A stretch of 64,000 nt of DNA from Clostridia bacterium (GCA_003246295.1 QKAS01000032.1:124001-188000), one strand, 5' to 3'. Counted from the stretch's first letter, positions 37,084 to 45,734 are shown. Translations and numbers: made by a program. The notes: generated by a model from the sequence alone, not told the origin.

Positions 37084-38225
37084 CTCTTTGCATTAATTTC
37101 ATTATCTATTCCTAGTAGTTTTAAAACTGTGGAAGCAATATCAGAAAATGTTTCTCTTGTTCCCAGATTTGCCGGTTGTATATTCTTACCATACATTAAA
37201 AATGGAGTATATTCTCTTGAATGATCTGTCGAAATCGTGTATCCCGGATCACATCCATGATCTGCTGTAATCATAAGCACGTCATCCTCCTGCATTTTTG
37301 CAAGTATTTCAGGAAGCTTCTGATCAAAATATGTTAAAGCTTTTGCGTATCCATCTACATCATTCCTGTGTCCGTAGAGCATGTCAAAATCAACAAGATT
37401 AATAAAGCATAAACCTTCAAAATCTTTGTCAAGATATGATAGCGTTTTTTCAATGCCTTCTTCATTTCCTTTTGTATAAGTAAACTCAGTAATTCCCTGT
37501 CCAGAAAAAATATCTTTAATCTTTCCGACTGCAATAACATCTTTATTGTTTTCTTTCAGATAATCCATCATTGTTTTTCCAGGTGGCAACAATGAATAAT
37601 CATGTCTATTGGATGTTCTGGTATAGTTTCCACTTTCGCCAACAAATGGTCTTGCTATCACTCTTCCAACCCCATGTTCACCTTTTAACATCTCTCTAGC
37701 TATTTTGCAGTATTCATAAAGTTGTTCAAGTGGAACAATTTCTTCATGTGCCGCAATCTGAAATACGCTGTCTGCCGAAGTGTATACAATTAACTTTCCA
37801 GTTTCTACATGTTCGTCACCATAATCTCTGATTACATCTGTGCCTGAATATGGTTTATTACAAATCACTTCTCTTCCAGTTCGTGCTGTAAACTCATTTA
37901 AAACCTCTTCCGGAAATCCATTTGGATAAGTTGGAAGCGGGTATTCAGAATAAAGACCAGCAATTTCCCAATGTCCAATCGTGGTATCTTTTCCTTTTGA
38001 AGCTTCTTTCATCCTTGCAATGACAGCTTGGGGTGACTCTGTTTTATTCCCAACATGGACTCCATCAATATTAAAAAGTCCTAGCTTCTCAAGGTTTGGT
38101 AAATCAAAATACTGGCTTTTTGATACGGATGCAATTGTACTTGCTCCTTTGTCACCATATGCCTGTGCGTCTGGCATCTCACCAATTCCAAAACTATCTA
38201 ATACAATTAAAAATACTCTCTTCAT
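37074..38225 (-). CDS. deoB: Phosphopentomutase
   Basis: Alkaline-phosphatase-superfamily enzyme that interconverts ribose (or deoxyribose) 1- and 5-phosphates in nucleoside breakdown. 383 residues. Metal-binding motifs: VLDSFGIGEMPDA near the N-terminus, the phospho-acceptor region KGKDTTIGHWEIAG (about residue 85) and ITADHGCDPGY, STDHSREYTP near the end. The ATG at 38225 has GAGAGG 8 bases upstream; longer frames run back into a repeat element. The 3' end falls in a repeat. No deo or pnp-phosphorylase genes adjoin. Confidence 0.96.
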   Translation of the reverse strand: MKRVFLIVLDSFGIGEMPDAQAYGDKGASTIASVSKSQYFDLPNLEKLGLFNIDGVHVGNKTESPQAVIARMKEASKGKDTTIGHWEIAGLYSEYPLPTYPNGFPEEVLNEFTARTGREVICNKPYSGTDVIRDYGDEHVETGKLIVYTSADSVFQIAAHEEIVPLEQLYEYCKIAREMLKGEHGVGRVIARPFVGESGNYTRTSNRHDYSLLPPGKTMMDYLKENNKDVIAVGKIKDIFSGQGITEFTYTKGNEEGIEKTLSYLDKDFEGLCFINLVDFDMLYGHRNDVDGYAKALTYFDQKLPEILAKMQEDDVLMITADHGCDPGYTISTDHSREYTPFLMYGKNIQPANLGTRETFSDIASTVLKLLGIDNEINAKSMI

Positions 38226-38255
38226 ATTTAGTACCTCTCTTCTTGAAATAAAAAT

Positions 38256-38285
38256 CTTCAGTTTGGCAGTTGTATAATATAACAT
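38256..38285. repeat. Partial third copy of the repeat element
   Basis: The right half of the element (CTTCAGTTTGGCAGTTGTATAATATAA) matches copies 1 and 2 with few changes, in the same orientation, in the deoB leader about 30 bases before the start codon. The left arm is missing or diverged. Confidence 0.65.
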
Positions 38286-38354
38286 TATAACATTTTCACT
38301 TTTATTTACCATAAAATGTTTCTAAATAAATACATGAAATAAATAGACATTCAA

Positions 38355-38383
38355 AACATATTATGTTATTTTATAACTATAAT
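38355..38383 (+). promoter_or_regulatory. Promoter region of the glycyl-radical gene with palindrome
   Basis: TATAAT (38378-38383) is a clear -10. The -35 position holds no consensus hexamer but a palindrome AACATA-T-TATGTT (38355-38367), which fits a site needing an activator or bound by a regulator. Regulator unknown. Confidence 0.45.
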
Positions 38384-38424
38384 AACAGTAATCATTATTA
38401 ATTACAACATTAGGAGGAGATTTT

Positions 38425-38670
38425 ATGGAACATATAAATGAAGCACAATTAAACAATCTTGTAGCACTTTTAGATGGTTATACCAGCAAAGGTGGTCATC
38501 ATTTAAATGTCAATGTACTAAACCGTGATATGCTGCTGGATGCACAGAAGCATCCAGAAAACTACCCACAGTTGACCATACGTGTATCCGGTTATGCTGT
38601 TAATTTTGTTAAACTTACACCCGAGCAACAAAAGGATGTCATCTCAAGAACCTTCCATGAAACTGTATAA
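38425..38670 (+). CDS. grcA: Stand-alone glycyl-radical domain protein (GrcA-like)
   Basis: 81 residues that match only the C-terminal end of pyruvate formate-lyase: [18 protein letters not shown] (about residues 23-40), HPENYPQL and TIRVSGYAV with the radical-bearing Gly56. In E. coli, GrcA (YfiD, 127 residues) replaces the oxygen-cleaved tail of PFL; this protein is shorter and nearly pure radical domain. AGGAGGAG lies 6 bases before the ATG. It is monocistronic with a terminator. PFL itself is not in the window, so partner and function are inferred. Not a PFL remnant: it has its own start, site and terminator. Confidence 0.85.
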   Translation: MEHINEAQLNNLVALLDGYTSKGGHHLNVNVLNRDMLLDAQKHPENYPQLTIRVSGYAVNFVKLTPEQQKDVISRTFHETV

Positions 38671-38677
38671 AACATGC

Positions 38678-38706
38678 AAAAAGGACTATGATTCATAGTC
38701 CTTTTT
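38678..38706. terminator. Bidirectional terminator between grcA and pnp
   Basis: AAAAAGGACTATGA / TCATAGTCCTTTTT, an almost perfect palindrome with A- and T-runs on both sides, between two convergent genes. Confidence 0.93.
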
Positions 38707-38721
38707 GTATTGTTTCAGAAA

Positions 38722-40815
38722 TTAATCCTGTTTTGGAACATCTTTCATTGAAAAGCTGATTCTTCCCATTTTATCCTTACCAAGGCAAACAACAGTTACG
38801 ACTTCACCAAGTGTAAGTACGTCTTCTACATGATTGATTCTGTCCTTGGAAATCTTAGAAATATGAACCATTCCTTCTTTTCCAGGAGCAAATTCAATAA
38901 ATGCACCGAATTCTTTGATACTAATAACTTTTCCAGTGAAAATCTGGCCTTCAGCAAACTCTGTCACAATCATTTTGATCATGTCCAGTGCTTTCTGCAT
39001 CATCTCTGGATCTGTTCCACAAACTGATACGGCTCCATCGTCTGTAATATCGATTTTAACACCTGTCTGGTCAATAATTGCATTGATTGTTTTTCCTCTT
39101 TGACCAACAACATCACCAATCTTTTCAGGGTTGATCTGAATCTGAACAATCTTAGGTGCATATCTTCCAACTTCTTTTCTTGGCTCCGCAATGGTAGGAG
39201 TCAGAACAGTATTTATAATAAATTCTCTTGCTTCTTTTGTCTTTGCAATTGCTTCCTCAACGATTGATCTTGTAAGACCGTGAATCTTAATATCCATCTG
39301 GATTGCTGTGATACCATCATGTGTACCTGCTACTTTAAAATCCATATCTCCAAAGAAATCTTCAAGTCCCTGAATATCTGTTAAAACAATATAATCATCA
39401 TCTGTATCACCTGTAACAAGCCCACATGAAATTCCTGCTACCTGTTTTTTGATTGGTACACCAGCTGCCATCAGTGACAGTGTAGATGCACAAACAGATG
39501 CCTGTGAAGTCGATCCATTTGATTCAAATGTCTCAGAAACAGTTCTTATCGTGTAAGGGAATTCTTCAGGTGTTGGAAGCACTGGAACAAGCGCTTTTTC
39601 TGCAAGTGATCCATGTCCAATTTCTCTTCTTCCTGGTCCTCTGCTAGGTTTTGTTTCTCCTACAGAGTATGATGGGAAGTTATAATGGTGCATATATCTT
39701 TTGGATGTTTCATTTTCATCAAGACCATCCACTCTCTGAGATTCAGATAATGGAGCAAGTGTCGTAATCGTACAAATCTGTGTTTGTCCACGTGTAAACA
39801 TTCCTGAACCATGTACTCTTGGAATGATATCAATTTCTCCAGCAAGTGTTCTGATTTGGTTGATTGCTCTTCCATCAGGTCTTTTCTGGTCTTTCAAAAT
39901 CATTTTACGTACTGTCTTTTTCTGATACTGGTATAAGGCTTCTCCAAGAACTGCAAGCCATTCTTCTTTTTCTGCAAATGCTTCTGCCAATTTTTCTTTA
40001 ATTACTTTAATATTTGCTTCACGTGTCTGTTTGTCATCAGTAAATACTGCTACTTCCATTTCAGCCGGTGTAACAATTTCCTTCATCGATGCGAACATTT
40101 CTTCTGGAATTGCACAGCTTGTGTAAGTATGCTTTTCTTTTCCAACTTCCGACACAATTTTTTCAATGAATTCAATGATTGTCTGGTTGATATCATGAGC
40201 AAGATAAATTGCTTCGATCATTTTATCTTCTGGAACTTCATTTGCACCGGCTTCAATCATGATTACTTTTTCTTTTGTTGATGCAACAGTCAGATTTAAA
40301 TCACCATTTTTCCACTGTTCCTGATTTGGATTCACAATGAACTTTCCATCAACCATACCAACCTGTGTCGTTGCACAAGGGCCATCAAATGGAATATCTG
40401 AAATGCTGGTAGCAAGTGCTGAACCTATCATTGCCGTCAGCTCAGGTCTGCATTCAGGGTCTACTGACATTACAAGATTGTTTAATGTAACATCGTTTCT
40501 GTAATCTTTAGGGAACAAAGGACGCATTGGTCTGTCGATAACACGTGAAGTTAAAACTGAATTCTCAGATGCTTTTCCTTCTCTTTTATTAAATCCTCCT
40601 GGGATCTTTCCAACTGCATATAATTTTTCTTCATACTCTACACTGAGTGGAAAGAAATCAATTCCATCTCTTGGTTTGTCAGATGCAGTAGCTGTACATA
40701 AAACAACGGTCTCACCATAATGAAGTAATACACATCCATTCGCCTGCTTACCAACTCTGTCAATATCTGCTGTCAAAGTACGTCCAGCAAGTTCCATACT
40801 ATAAGTCTTATACAT
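38722..40815 (-). CDS. pnp: Polynucleotide phosphorylase
   Basis: 3'-5' exoribonuclease using phosphate. 697 residues: two RNase PH domains (first around residues 10-220, second 315-545 with RPDGRAINQIR and RVHGSGMFTRGQTQ), a KH domain (KIGDVVGQRGKTINAI, about 565) and a C-terminal S1 domain (GQIFTGKVISIKEFGAFIEF, shortened, about 630). AGAAGGAGATAG ribosome binding site. Downstream of rpsO as in many bacteria, but separated from it by a terminator. Confidence 0.97.
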   Translation of the reverse strand: MYKTYSMELAGRTLTADIDRVGKQANGCVLLHYGETVVLCTATASDKPRDGIDFFPLSVEYEEKLYAVGKIPGGFNKREGKASENSVLTSRVIDRPMRPLFPKDYRNDVTLNNLVMSVDPECRPELTAMIGSALATSISDIPFDGPCATTQVGMVDGKFIVNPNQEQWKNGDLNLTVASTKEKVIMIEAGANEVPEDKMIEAIYLAHDINQTIIEFIEKIVSEVGKEKHTYTSCAIPEEMFASMKEIVTPAEMEVAVFTDDKQTREANIKVIKEKLAEAFAEKEEWLAVLGEALYQYQKKTVRKMILKDQKRPDGRAINQIRTLAGEIDIIPRVHGSGMFTRGQTQICTITTLAPLSESQRVDGLDENETSKRYMHHYNFPSYSVGETKPSRGPGRREIGHGSLAEKALVPVLPTPEEFPYTIRTVSETFESNGSTSQASVCASTLSLMAAGVPIKKQVAGISCGLVTGDTDDDYIVLTDIQGLEDFFGDMDFKVAGTHDGITAIQMDIKIHGLTRSIVEEAIAKTKEAREFIINTVLTPTIAEPRKEVGRYAPKIVQIQINPEKIGDVVGQRGKTINAIIDQTGVKIDITDDGAVSVCGTDPEMMQKALDMIKMIVTEFAEGQIFTGKVISIKEFGAFIEFAPGKEGMVHISKISKDRINHVEDVLTLGEVVTVVCLGKDKMGRISFSMKDVPKQD

Positions 40816-40835
40816 ATTCTATCTCCTTCTACTTT

Positions 40836-40989
40836 TGGGGTTTCCCCATATAATATCGGTAGAAGATGCCGAAACAACTGAAAAATATATTCTATCGTAA
40901 TCAACATTAACCTATAACGATACAATATCCTTTTCAGTGGTCTCGGTCGCATTCTTCCACCATGTTTTAAATAAGGAAAGTTCCTTATT
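40836..40989 (-). other. pnp leader with two hairpins
   Basis: Two small perfect hairpins lie upstream of pnp: TGGGG-AAA-CCCCA (40836-40848), just before the ribosome binding site, and AATAAGGAA-(2)-TTCCTTATT (40970-40989). PNPase in other bacteria controls its own mRNA through leader stems. A candidate promoter near 40880-40915 (TTATAG, 17, TAGAAT) is weak. Confidence 0.45.
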
Positions 40990-40998
40990 CGTTAAAAT

Positions 40999-41020
40999 GG
41001 GGCGGATGATTATCCGCCCC
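40999..41020 (-). terminator. rpsO terminator
   Basis: 9-bp GC-rich stem GGGGCGGAT / ATCCGCCCC with a 4-base loop, followed on the minus strand by ATTTTAAC, 18 bases after the rpsO stop codon. The short T-run suggests partial read-through to pnp. Confidence 0.85.
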
Positions 41021-41038
41021 ACTTTGCAATTAAAAAAA

Positions 41039-41305
41039 TTATTTTCTAATTCCAAGTTTTTCAATCAAAGTACGGTATCTTTCAATGTCAGTTTTCTTTA
41101 AATAAGCGAGCAGACCTCTTCTCTGTCCAACCATTTTAAGAAGACCTCTTCTTGAATGATGATCCTTTTGATTTTCTTTTAAGTGTGCTGTAAGCTCTTC
41201 AATTCTTGCAGTAAGAACAGCGATCTGTACTTCTGGTGATCCTGTATCTCCTTCGCTTCTAGCATACTCATTGATAATTGCGGTTTTCTTTTCTTTTGTA
41301 ATCAT
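41039..41305 (-). CDS. rpsO: 30S ribosomal protein S15
   Basis: 88 residues, the usual size. Signature [19 protein letters not shown] (about residues 17-35), [20 protein letters not shown] (about 50-69). Primary 16S rRNA binder of the small-subunit platform. AGGAGGAAT before the ATG. Own promoter with a leader of about 85 bases that may carry an S15 autoregulatory site. Confidence 0.98.
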   Translation of the reverse strand: MITKEKKTAIINEYARSEGDTGSPEVQIAVLTARIEELTAHLKENQKDHHSRRGLLKMVGQRRGLLAYLKKTDIERYRTLIEKLGIRK

Positions 41306-41397
41306 TGTAATTCCTCCTGAATTCTCTAAAATCTCCTTTTACCGGGAATAGGTCGGAGTGTCCACATTCTGAGTAAAGGTTCATTTGATACCTGAAT

Positions 41398-41426
41398 AGT
41401 TTACCATAAACTTCTATTCATGTAAA
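41398..41426 (-). promoter_or_regulatory. rpsO promoter
   Basis: Minus strand TTTACA (41421-41426), 17-base spacer, TAAACT (41398-41403). The leader then has ACTCCGACC and a second purine-rich AGGAGA before the true ribosome binding site. Confidence 0.65.
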
Positions 41427-41480
41427 CAAATTTAATCAGAGAATCTAATTATATTCATTTAGCATTTGCCAAACTTAAAA

Positions 41481-42911
41481 TTACAGTAATTTTTTGAATT
41501 CATCCGCAACATGCTGTACCTGTACACCAACTACAACCTGTACACTTGTCTTGCTAGGTCTTACGACACCAGCAACACCTGCTGATTTAATTTTCTTTTC
41601 GTCAACTGCTGTATAATCTTTTACTTCAAGTCTAAGTCTTGTAATACAGTTATCAACTGATGTTACATTACCTTTTCCGCCAAGTCCTTCAAGAATTATG
41701 GCAGCAACTTCTGTATAATTGTTATTTGCAAGACTTACTGCTGAATCGTCTATATCATCTTCACGTCCAGGTGTCTTTAAATCAAATTTTGTGATTGCAA
41801 ATCTGAATACAAGGTAGAAAATGATTGCTGTTACAATACCAATTGGTATAATCAACCAAACATTCTGAGCCATTGGAGTTTTCCAGCAAAGAATCCAGTC
41901 AACAAAACCGCCTGAGAAGTTAAATCCTGCTCTTACAGGAAGCATAACCGTAACCATTGCTACAACACCTGCGAGTACAGCATAAACAAGATATAATGCT
42001 GGTGCAAGGAACATAAATGAGAATTCAAGTGGTTCTGTAACGCCTGTAAAGAAAGAAGAAAGTGCTCCTGCTAATAATAAACCTGCAGCAATTTTCTTTT
42101 TAGAATCTTTTGCTGTATGGTACATAGCAAGCGCTGCTGCTGGAAGACCAAACATCATAACTGGGAAGAAACCTGTCATGTATTGTCCAACAACACCATA
42201 TTCACCTTTTCCTGCCCAGAAATTACCAAGGTCATTGATTCCAACCGCATCAAACCAGAATACTGAGTTTACTGCATGATGAAGACCAAATGGAATTAAA
42301 AGTCTGTTCAGGAATGTATAAATACCTGTTCCAACTGCTCCTGTTGCGGAAACGCCTGTACCAAAAGCAACAAGTGCTCCGTATACAACTGGCCATACAA
42401 AGAAAAGAACAACAGATGCAACAATAGATGCTGCTGCTGTAACGATTGCAACACTTCTCTTACCACTAAAGAAAGCAAGTGCATCTGGTAACTTTGTTCC
42501 CTTGAATCTGTTGTAGCAAGAAGATCCAATCAGACCTGCTACGATACCGATGAACTGTGTCTGAATTTTAGAGAATGCTGGTGCAACTTCTTCTACTGGA
42601 ATTCCTTTAAAGAAAGAAACTGCTCCTGGAGCTAATAAAGTTGTGATTGTAAGCCAGGAAACGAGTCCTGCAAGTCCACTGGTTCCATCGTTGTCATCTG
42701 CCATTCCGACACCAACACCGATTGCAAAAAGAATTGCCATGTTGTCAATTAAAGCGCCACCTGCTTTTAATAAGAAAGCTGCAATTACATTGTTTGCGCC
42801 CCATCCTGTAGGATCGATCCAATAACCGACTCCCATGAGGATACTTGCAACCGGAAGACATGCTACCGGGAGCATTAAAGATTTTCCTAGTTTCTGAAGA
42901 TATTTCATCAT
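41481..42911 (-). CDS. PTS glucose/N-acetylglucosamine-type transporter, EIICB
   Basis: 476 residues. The EIIC membrane domain (about 1-385, ten hydrophobic segments, starting KLGKSLMLPVACLPVASIL) and the C-terminal EIIB domain with phospho-cysteine in VDNCITRLRLEV (about residue 420) are fused in the order C-B. Sequence is of the Glc family (PtsG/NagE). The ATG at 42911 has AAAGGAG 8 bases upstream. It is the last gene of glcT-crr-EIICB. Glucose versus N-acetylglucosamine cannot be settled by eye. Confidence 0.93.
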   Translation of the reverse strand: MMKYLQKLGKSLMLPVACLPVASILMGVGYWIDPTGWGANNVIAAFLLKAGGALIDNMAILFAIGVGVGMADDNDGTSGLAGLVSWLTITTLLAPGAVSFFKGIPVEEVAPAFSKIQTQFIGIVAGLIGSSCYNRFKGTKLPDALAFFSGKRSVAIVTAAASIVASVVLFFVWPVVYGALVAFGTGVSATGAVGTGIYTFLNRLLIPFGLHHAVNSVFWFDAVGINDLGNFWAGKGEYGVVGQYMTGFFPVMMFGLPAAALAMYHTAKDSKKKIAAGLLLAGALSSFFTGVTEPLEFSFMFLAPALYLVYAVLAGVVAMVTVMLPVRAGFNFSGGFVDWILCWKTPMAQNVWLIIPIGIVTAIIFYLVFRFAITKFDLKTPGREDDIDDSAVSLANNNYTEVAAIILEGLGGKGNVTSVDNCITRLRLEVKDYTAVDEKKIKSAGVAGVVRPSKTSVQVVVGVQVQHVADEFKKLL

Positions 42912-43019
42912 TGTTAGTACTCCTTTCAACCTTTTAATATAATTTTATGCTTTTTATACCATCCTGTTTTTTTATTGTCTGAACTTGTGCCCCCCTTCAT
43001 TTCATAATCAAAACAGCAC

Positions 43020-43505
43020 TCAGGATACTATAAGCTGCATTACTTCCTCATTCATGTCCACATCTTTTTCTTCTATTATGTTGATTCCAACAAATTGATC
43101 CGGATTGCAGATGACAACTGGAGTTGTAATATCATACCCTGCATTTTTTATTGCTTCCATATCAAATTCCAATAACAGATCACCTTTTTTTACACTCTGT
43201 TCTGCTGTAACAAACGTCTGAAAATGCTCTCCGCGCAGATTAACCGTGTCAAGACCTACATGAATCAGTATCTCTGCACCTTCTTTTGATGTCATGCTGA
43301 TTGCATGTTTTGTTTCAAATACCAAATTAATCAATCCATCCACTGGTGCTACAACGCGTCCTGTAGCCGGTACGATTGCAAACCCTTTGCCGAGAATTTC
43401 TTCTGCAAATGTAGGGTCATTTACCTTCTGAATTGCAATCAATTTTCCTTTGAGTGGTGAGCAGATTACTGCCTTCTTCTCCTTATTTTTAAAAAAACCA
43501 AACAT
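43020..43505 (-). CDS. crr: PTS EIIA component, glucose family
   Basis: 161 residues, a free-standing EIIA-Glc-type protein. Active-site histidines: the phosphorylated one in ILIHVGLDTV (about residue 90) and its partner in FETKHAISM (about 75). It passes phosphate from HPr to the EIIB domain of the next gene. Lies 11 bases after glcT. Confidence 0.94.
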   Translation of the reverse strand: MFGFFKNKEKKAVICSPLKGKLIAIQKVNDPTFAEEILGKGFAIVPATGRVVAPVDGLINLVFETKHAISMTSKEGAEILIHVGLDTVNLRGEHFQTFVTAEQSVKKGDLLLEFDMEAIKNAGYDITTPVVICNPDQFVGINIIEEKDVDMNEEVMQLIVS

Positions 43506-43516
43506 ATTACTCCTCC

Positions 43517-44368
43517 TTAAATTGTTTCCTGTACACCGGTAGATATTCTGATGCGCTTTAGATGCAGCGTCAGATATGCTCTTTCTTCCCTAGGTACGAC
43601 CTGTCCATAGGTCTCTAAAATATAGTCAGCTATCTTTTCACTACAGCCGTACTCATCAGGGTAGAGCGTTGTGACAATTTCAATTAATTTTTCATCTTCT
43701 CCATGAAGCGCCTCACCTGTAAAAACTCTTTGTGCCAAAAATTTGAGATGTGTGATAAATCTTGAATAGTAAAGACTTTCTTCATCAAGGTCATTTGTAA
43801 GAAATGTCTTCACAATTTCCATGACCTCACGGATCATCATCGTGATATGCATTGTTTCATTCATTGCCGTGTTGTATTCTGCATTTACGACATGAAGTGC
43901 AATGGACGCCGCTTCATCAACATTCAATTTAACTTTTAATCTTCTCTCAATCAGGGCAATTGCATATTCACCAATCAGATATTCACTTGGATAAAACTTT
44001 TTAACTTCCCATAGTAATGGATTTTGAAAGAGAATCCCCTGTCTGAATCTTTCAATCGCAAAATTAATATGATCCGTCAGGGTAATATAGATATTCTGAT
44101 TCATTCTTTTTCCTAAGGTGTCTTTTGCATATTCAATAATTTCATTGGATACATCAAAATGCTCCATAGGCAGATTTTTAAGCAATTCCGAAAACTGGCT
44201 TGCTGATTTCTGATTATCCATTTTAAATACTTTTTCTACCAGATCTTTATTCAACAGCTGTCCTTCTTTTGCTTTAAATCCAATTCCTTTACCCATGACA
44301 AGGATTTCCTGTCCATCCTGGTCCAGTGCACATACAACATTGTTATTGATCGCTTTAACAATCTTCAT
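43517..44368 (-). CDS. glcT: BglG/GlcT-family transcriptional antiterminator
   Basis: 283 residues. N-terminal co-antiterminator RNA-binding domain (KIVKAINNNVVCALD, VMGKGIGF, about 1-55) and two PTS regulation domains (about 65-170 and 175-280) with their conserved histidines (TDHINFAIER; LHVVNAEY; ITHLKFLAQR; HLKRIRIS). The protein binds the RAT site in its own leader and prevents termination; phosphorylation by the PTS sets its activity. The ATG at 44368 has AAGGAG 5 bases upstream. First gene of glcT-crr-EIICB. Confidence 0.93.
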   Translation of the reverse strand: MKIVKAINNNVVCALDQDGQEILVMGKGIGFKAKEGQLLNKDLVEKVFKMDNQKSASQFSELLKNLPMEHFDVSNEIIEYAKDTLGKRMNQNIYITLTDHINFAIERFRQGILFQNPLLWEVKKFYPSEYLIGEYAIALIERRLKVKLNVDEAASIALHVVNAEYNTAMNETMHITMMIREVMEIVKTFLTNDLDEESLYYSRFITHLKFLAQRVFTGEALHGEDEKLIEIVTTLYPDEYGCSEKIADYILETYGQVVPREERAYLTLHLKRIRISTGVQETI

Positions 44369-44390
44369 AAAACTCCTTAAAAACAAAAAA

Positions 44391-44440
44391 ACCAAATCTT
44401 ATAAAGGCATCTATTATAATGCTACTTTACAAAATTCGGT
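44391..44440 (-). terminator. Leader terminator controlled by GlcT
   Basis: ACCGAATTTTGTAAAG pairs along 16 positions (three G-U) with CTTTATAAGATTTGGT, followed by a T-run at 44384-44390, between the promoter and glcT. Its 5' arm shares bases with the RAT site, so the two structures exclude each other. Confidence 0.85.
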
Positions 44441-44466
44441 CTTGCCCACATGTTAGGTCACAATCC
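44438..44466 (-). promoter_or_regulatory. RAT antiterminator site for GlcT/BglG-type protein
   Basis: Minus strand GGATTGTGAC...GGCAAGACC matches the ribonucleic antiterminator consensus of the BglG/SacY family (GGATTGT-AC...GGCA-AACC). It overlaps the first bases of the leader terminator by about three bases. Predicts induction of the PTS operon when unphosphorylated GlcT binds. Confidence 0.88.
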
Positions 44467-44544
44467 TCGATAACTATTTAATTCCTGAATTAAAATAAAT
44501 TCTTCTAAAACAAATTGTAAAAATTAATGTTTAACTCTAGTAAC

Positions 44545-44573
44545 AGAGTACCAATTATGTTCAACTTTGTCAA
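44545..44573 (-). promoter_or_regulatory. glcT-crr-EIICB promoter
   Basis: Minus strand TTGACA (44568-44573), 17-base spacer, TACTCT (44545-44550). Leader of about 170 bases holds the RAT site and terminator. Confidence 0.8.
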
Positions 44574-44608
44574 TCTTTTTTTATAAACTGTTTATATTTT
44601 GTTAATAT

Positions 44609-45667
44609 TTACTGTAGAATACGTCTCACCGCTGCCGGTGTTCTGTAAAAAGCGTTAGAAATTCTGATTCCAGTACTAGGACTGCTGGCATGAACGACCT
44701 GGCCATTCCCTATGTAAATTGCAACATGATTAATCCTGCCACCTTTGGCATAAAAGAATAAATCACCTGGTTGTGCTTCGGACGGGCTTATTTTCGATCC
44801 ATATCCTGCCTGTGCTACAGAAGAATGTGGTAACGATACACCATACTTCTTAAAAACACTAAGTACAAATCCTGAGCAGTCTGCTCCTTTGGTGAGGCTG
44901 GTGCCTCCCCATACATATCGATTCCCAATAAACTCTTTTGCGTACTGACAAAGATCTACTCTTACATCTGACACACCTTCTCCATAGAGCAACTCTGACA
45001 TTGTGATTGCTGTATCTAATTTTTCATCAACTTCAACAAATTCTGCTGAGATATAAGCTGTCTCATCATCCAATTGAATTTCAACCCAGTCTTCTTTGGC
45101 ATTCACAACTTCAAGTTCTTCCCCATTTGGGACAAGTGTTACAACTGGGGAATCAGTGTTTGGCTGTTCACGTACTTTTAAAGTATCCGTCTTTACAGTT
45201 GCCATTGTTTTTACAATTTCTCTGGCTCTGTCTGCTGCGCTTTTTCCCATAACCAGATATTCTTTGGCTACATATCCCTCAACATTGCCAGATTTGATAT
45301 GTGCCCATTTATCTTCAAATCCAAGAATTTCACATGCTGCATCTCTTGCAAGTTTGCCAACCAATTTCCCGTCATCAGCAGCAATACTTCTAATATTCAG
45401 ATGATTCTCAACATTGGCAATGCCAAGATTGGCATAACCCCATAATGAGGTATCCTGCTCATCTTCCAACACACTAGCCGCACCAGCGCTTTTTGCAATA
45501 TCATCCATCTCTGTTTTGACCGCAAGAACTGTCTCTGCACCTGCTGTTTCAATTGAAATGCTTTGATTTTCTGACGCTAAAGTGATTTTTATTTGTTCAG
45601 AGCCTGTCAGTATTAATGCAAAACAGGCTATACTTATTCCCATTTTTGTCAAACCTTTATAGTTCAT
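44609..45667 (-). CDS. SH3-domain NlpC/P60 cell-wall hydrolase
   Basis: 352 residues, secreted. Signal peptide (about 1-32, ending near LTGSEQIKITLAS), two bacterial SH3 domains (about 75-125 with HLNIRSIAADDGKLVGKL and 150-205 with LKVREQPNTDSPVVTLV), and a C-terminal NlpC/P60 peptidase with Cys in GADCSGFV (about residue 264), His in GRINHVAIYIGNG and a following polar residue in HASSP. Likely cleaves D-Glu-diamino-acid bonds in peptidoglycan. GGAGG precedes the ATG by 5 bases. Single gene with its own promoter. Confidence 0.92.
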   Translation of the reverse strand: MNYKGLTKMGISIACFALILTGSEQIKITLASENQSISIETAGAETVLAVKTEMDDIAKSAGAASVLEDEQDTSLWGYANLGIANVENHLNIRSIAADDGKLVGKLARDAACEILGFEDKWAHIKSGNVEGYVAKEYLVMGKSAADRAREIVKTMATVKTDTLKVREQPNTDSPVVTLVPNGEELEVVNAKEDWVEIQLDDETAYISAEFVEVDEKLDTAITMSELLYGEGVSDVRVDLCQYAKEFIGNRYVWGGTSLTKGADCSGFVLSVFKKYGVSLPHSSVAQAGYGSKISPSEAQPGDLFFYAKGGRINHVAIYIGNGQVVHASSPSTGIRISNAFYRTPAAVRRILQ

Positions 45668-45706
45668 TCGTACCTCCAAATGTTACAAATTTATTACGAT
45701 GTTTTG

Positions 45707-45734
45707 ATTATACCAATTTTTAGTTATTTGTCAA
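45707..45734 (-). promoter_or_regulatory. NlpC/P60 gene promoter
   Basis: Minus strand TTGACA (45729-45734), 16-base spacer, TATAAT (45707-45712) with TG before the -10 (extended -10). Confidence 0.75.
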
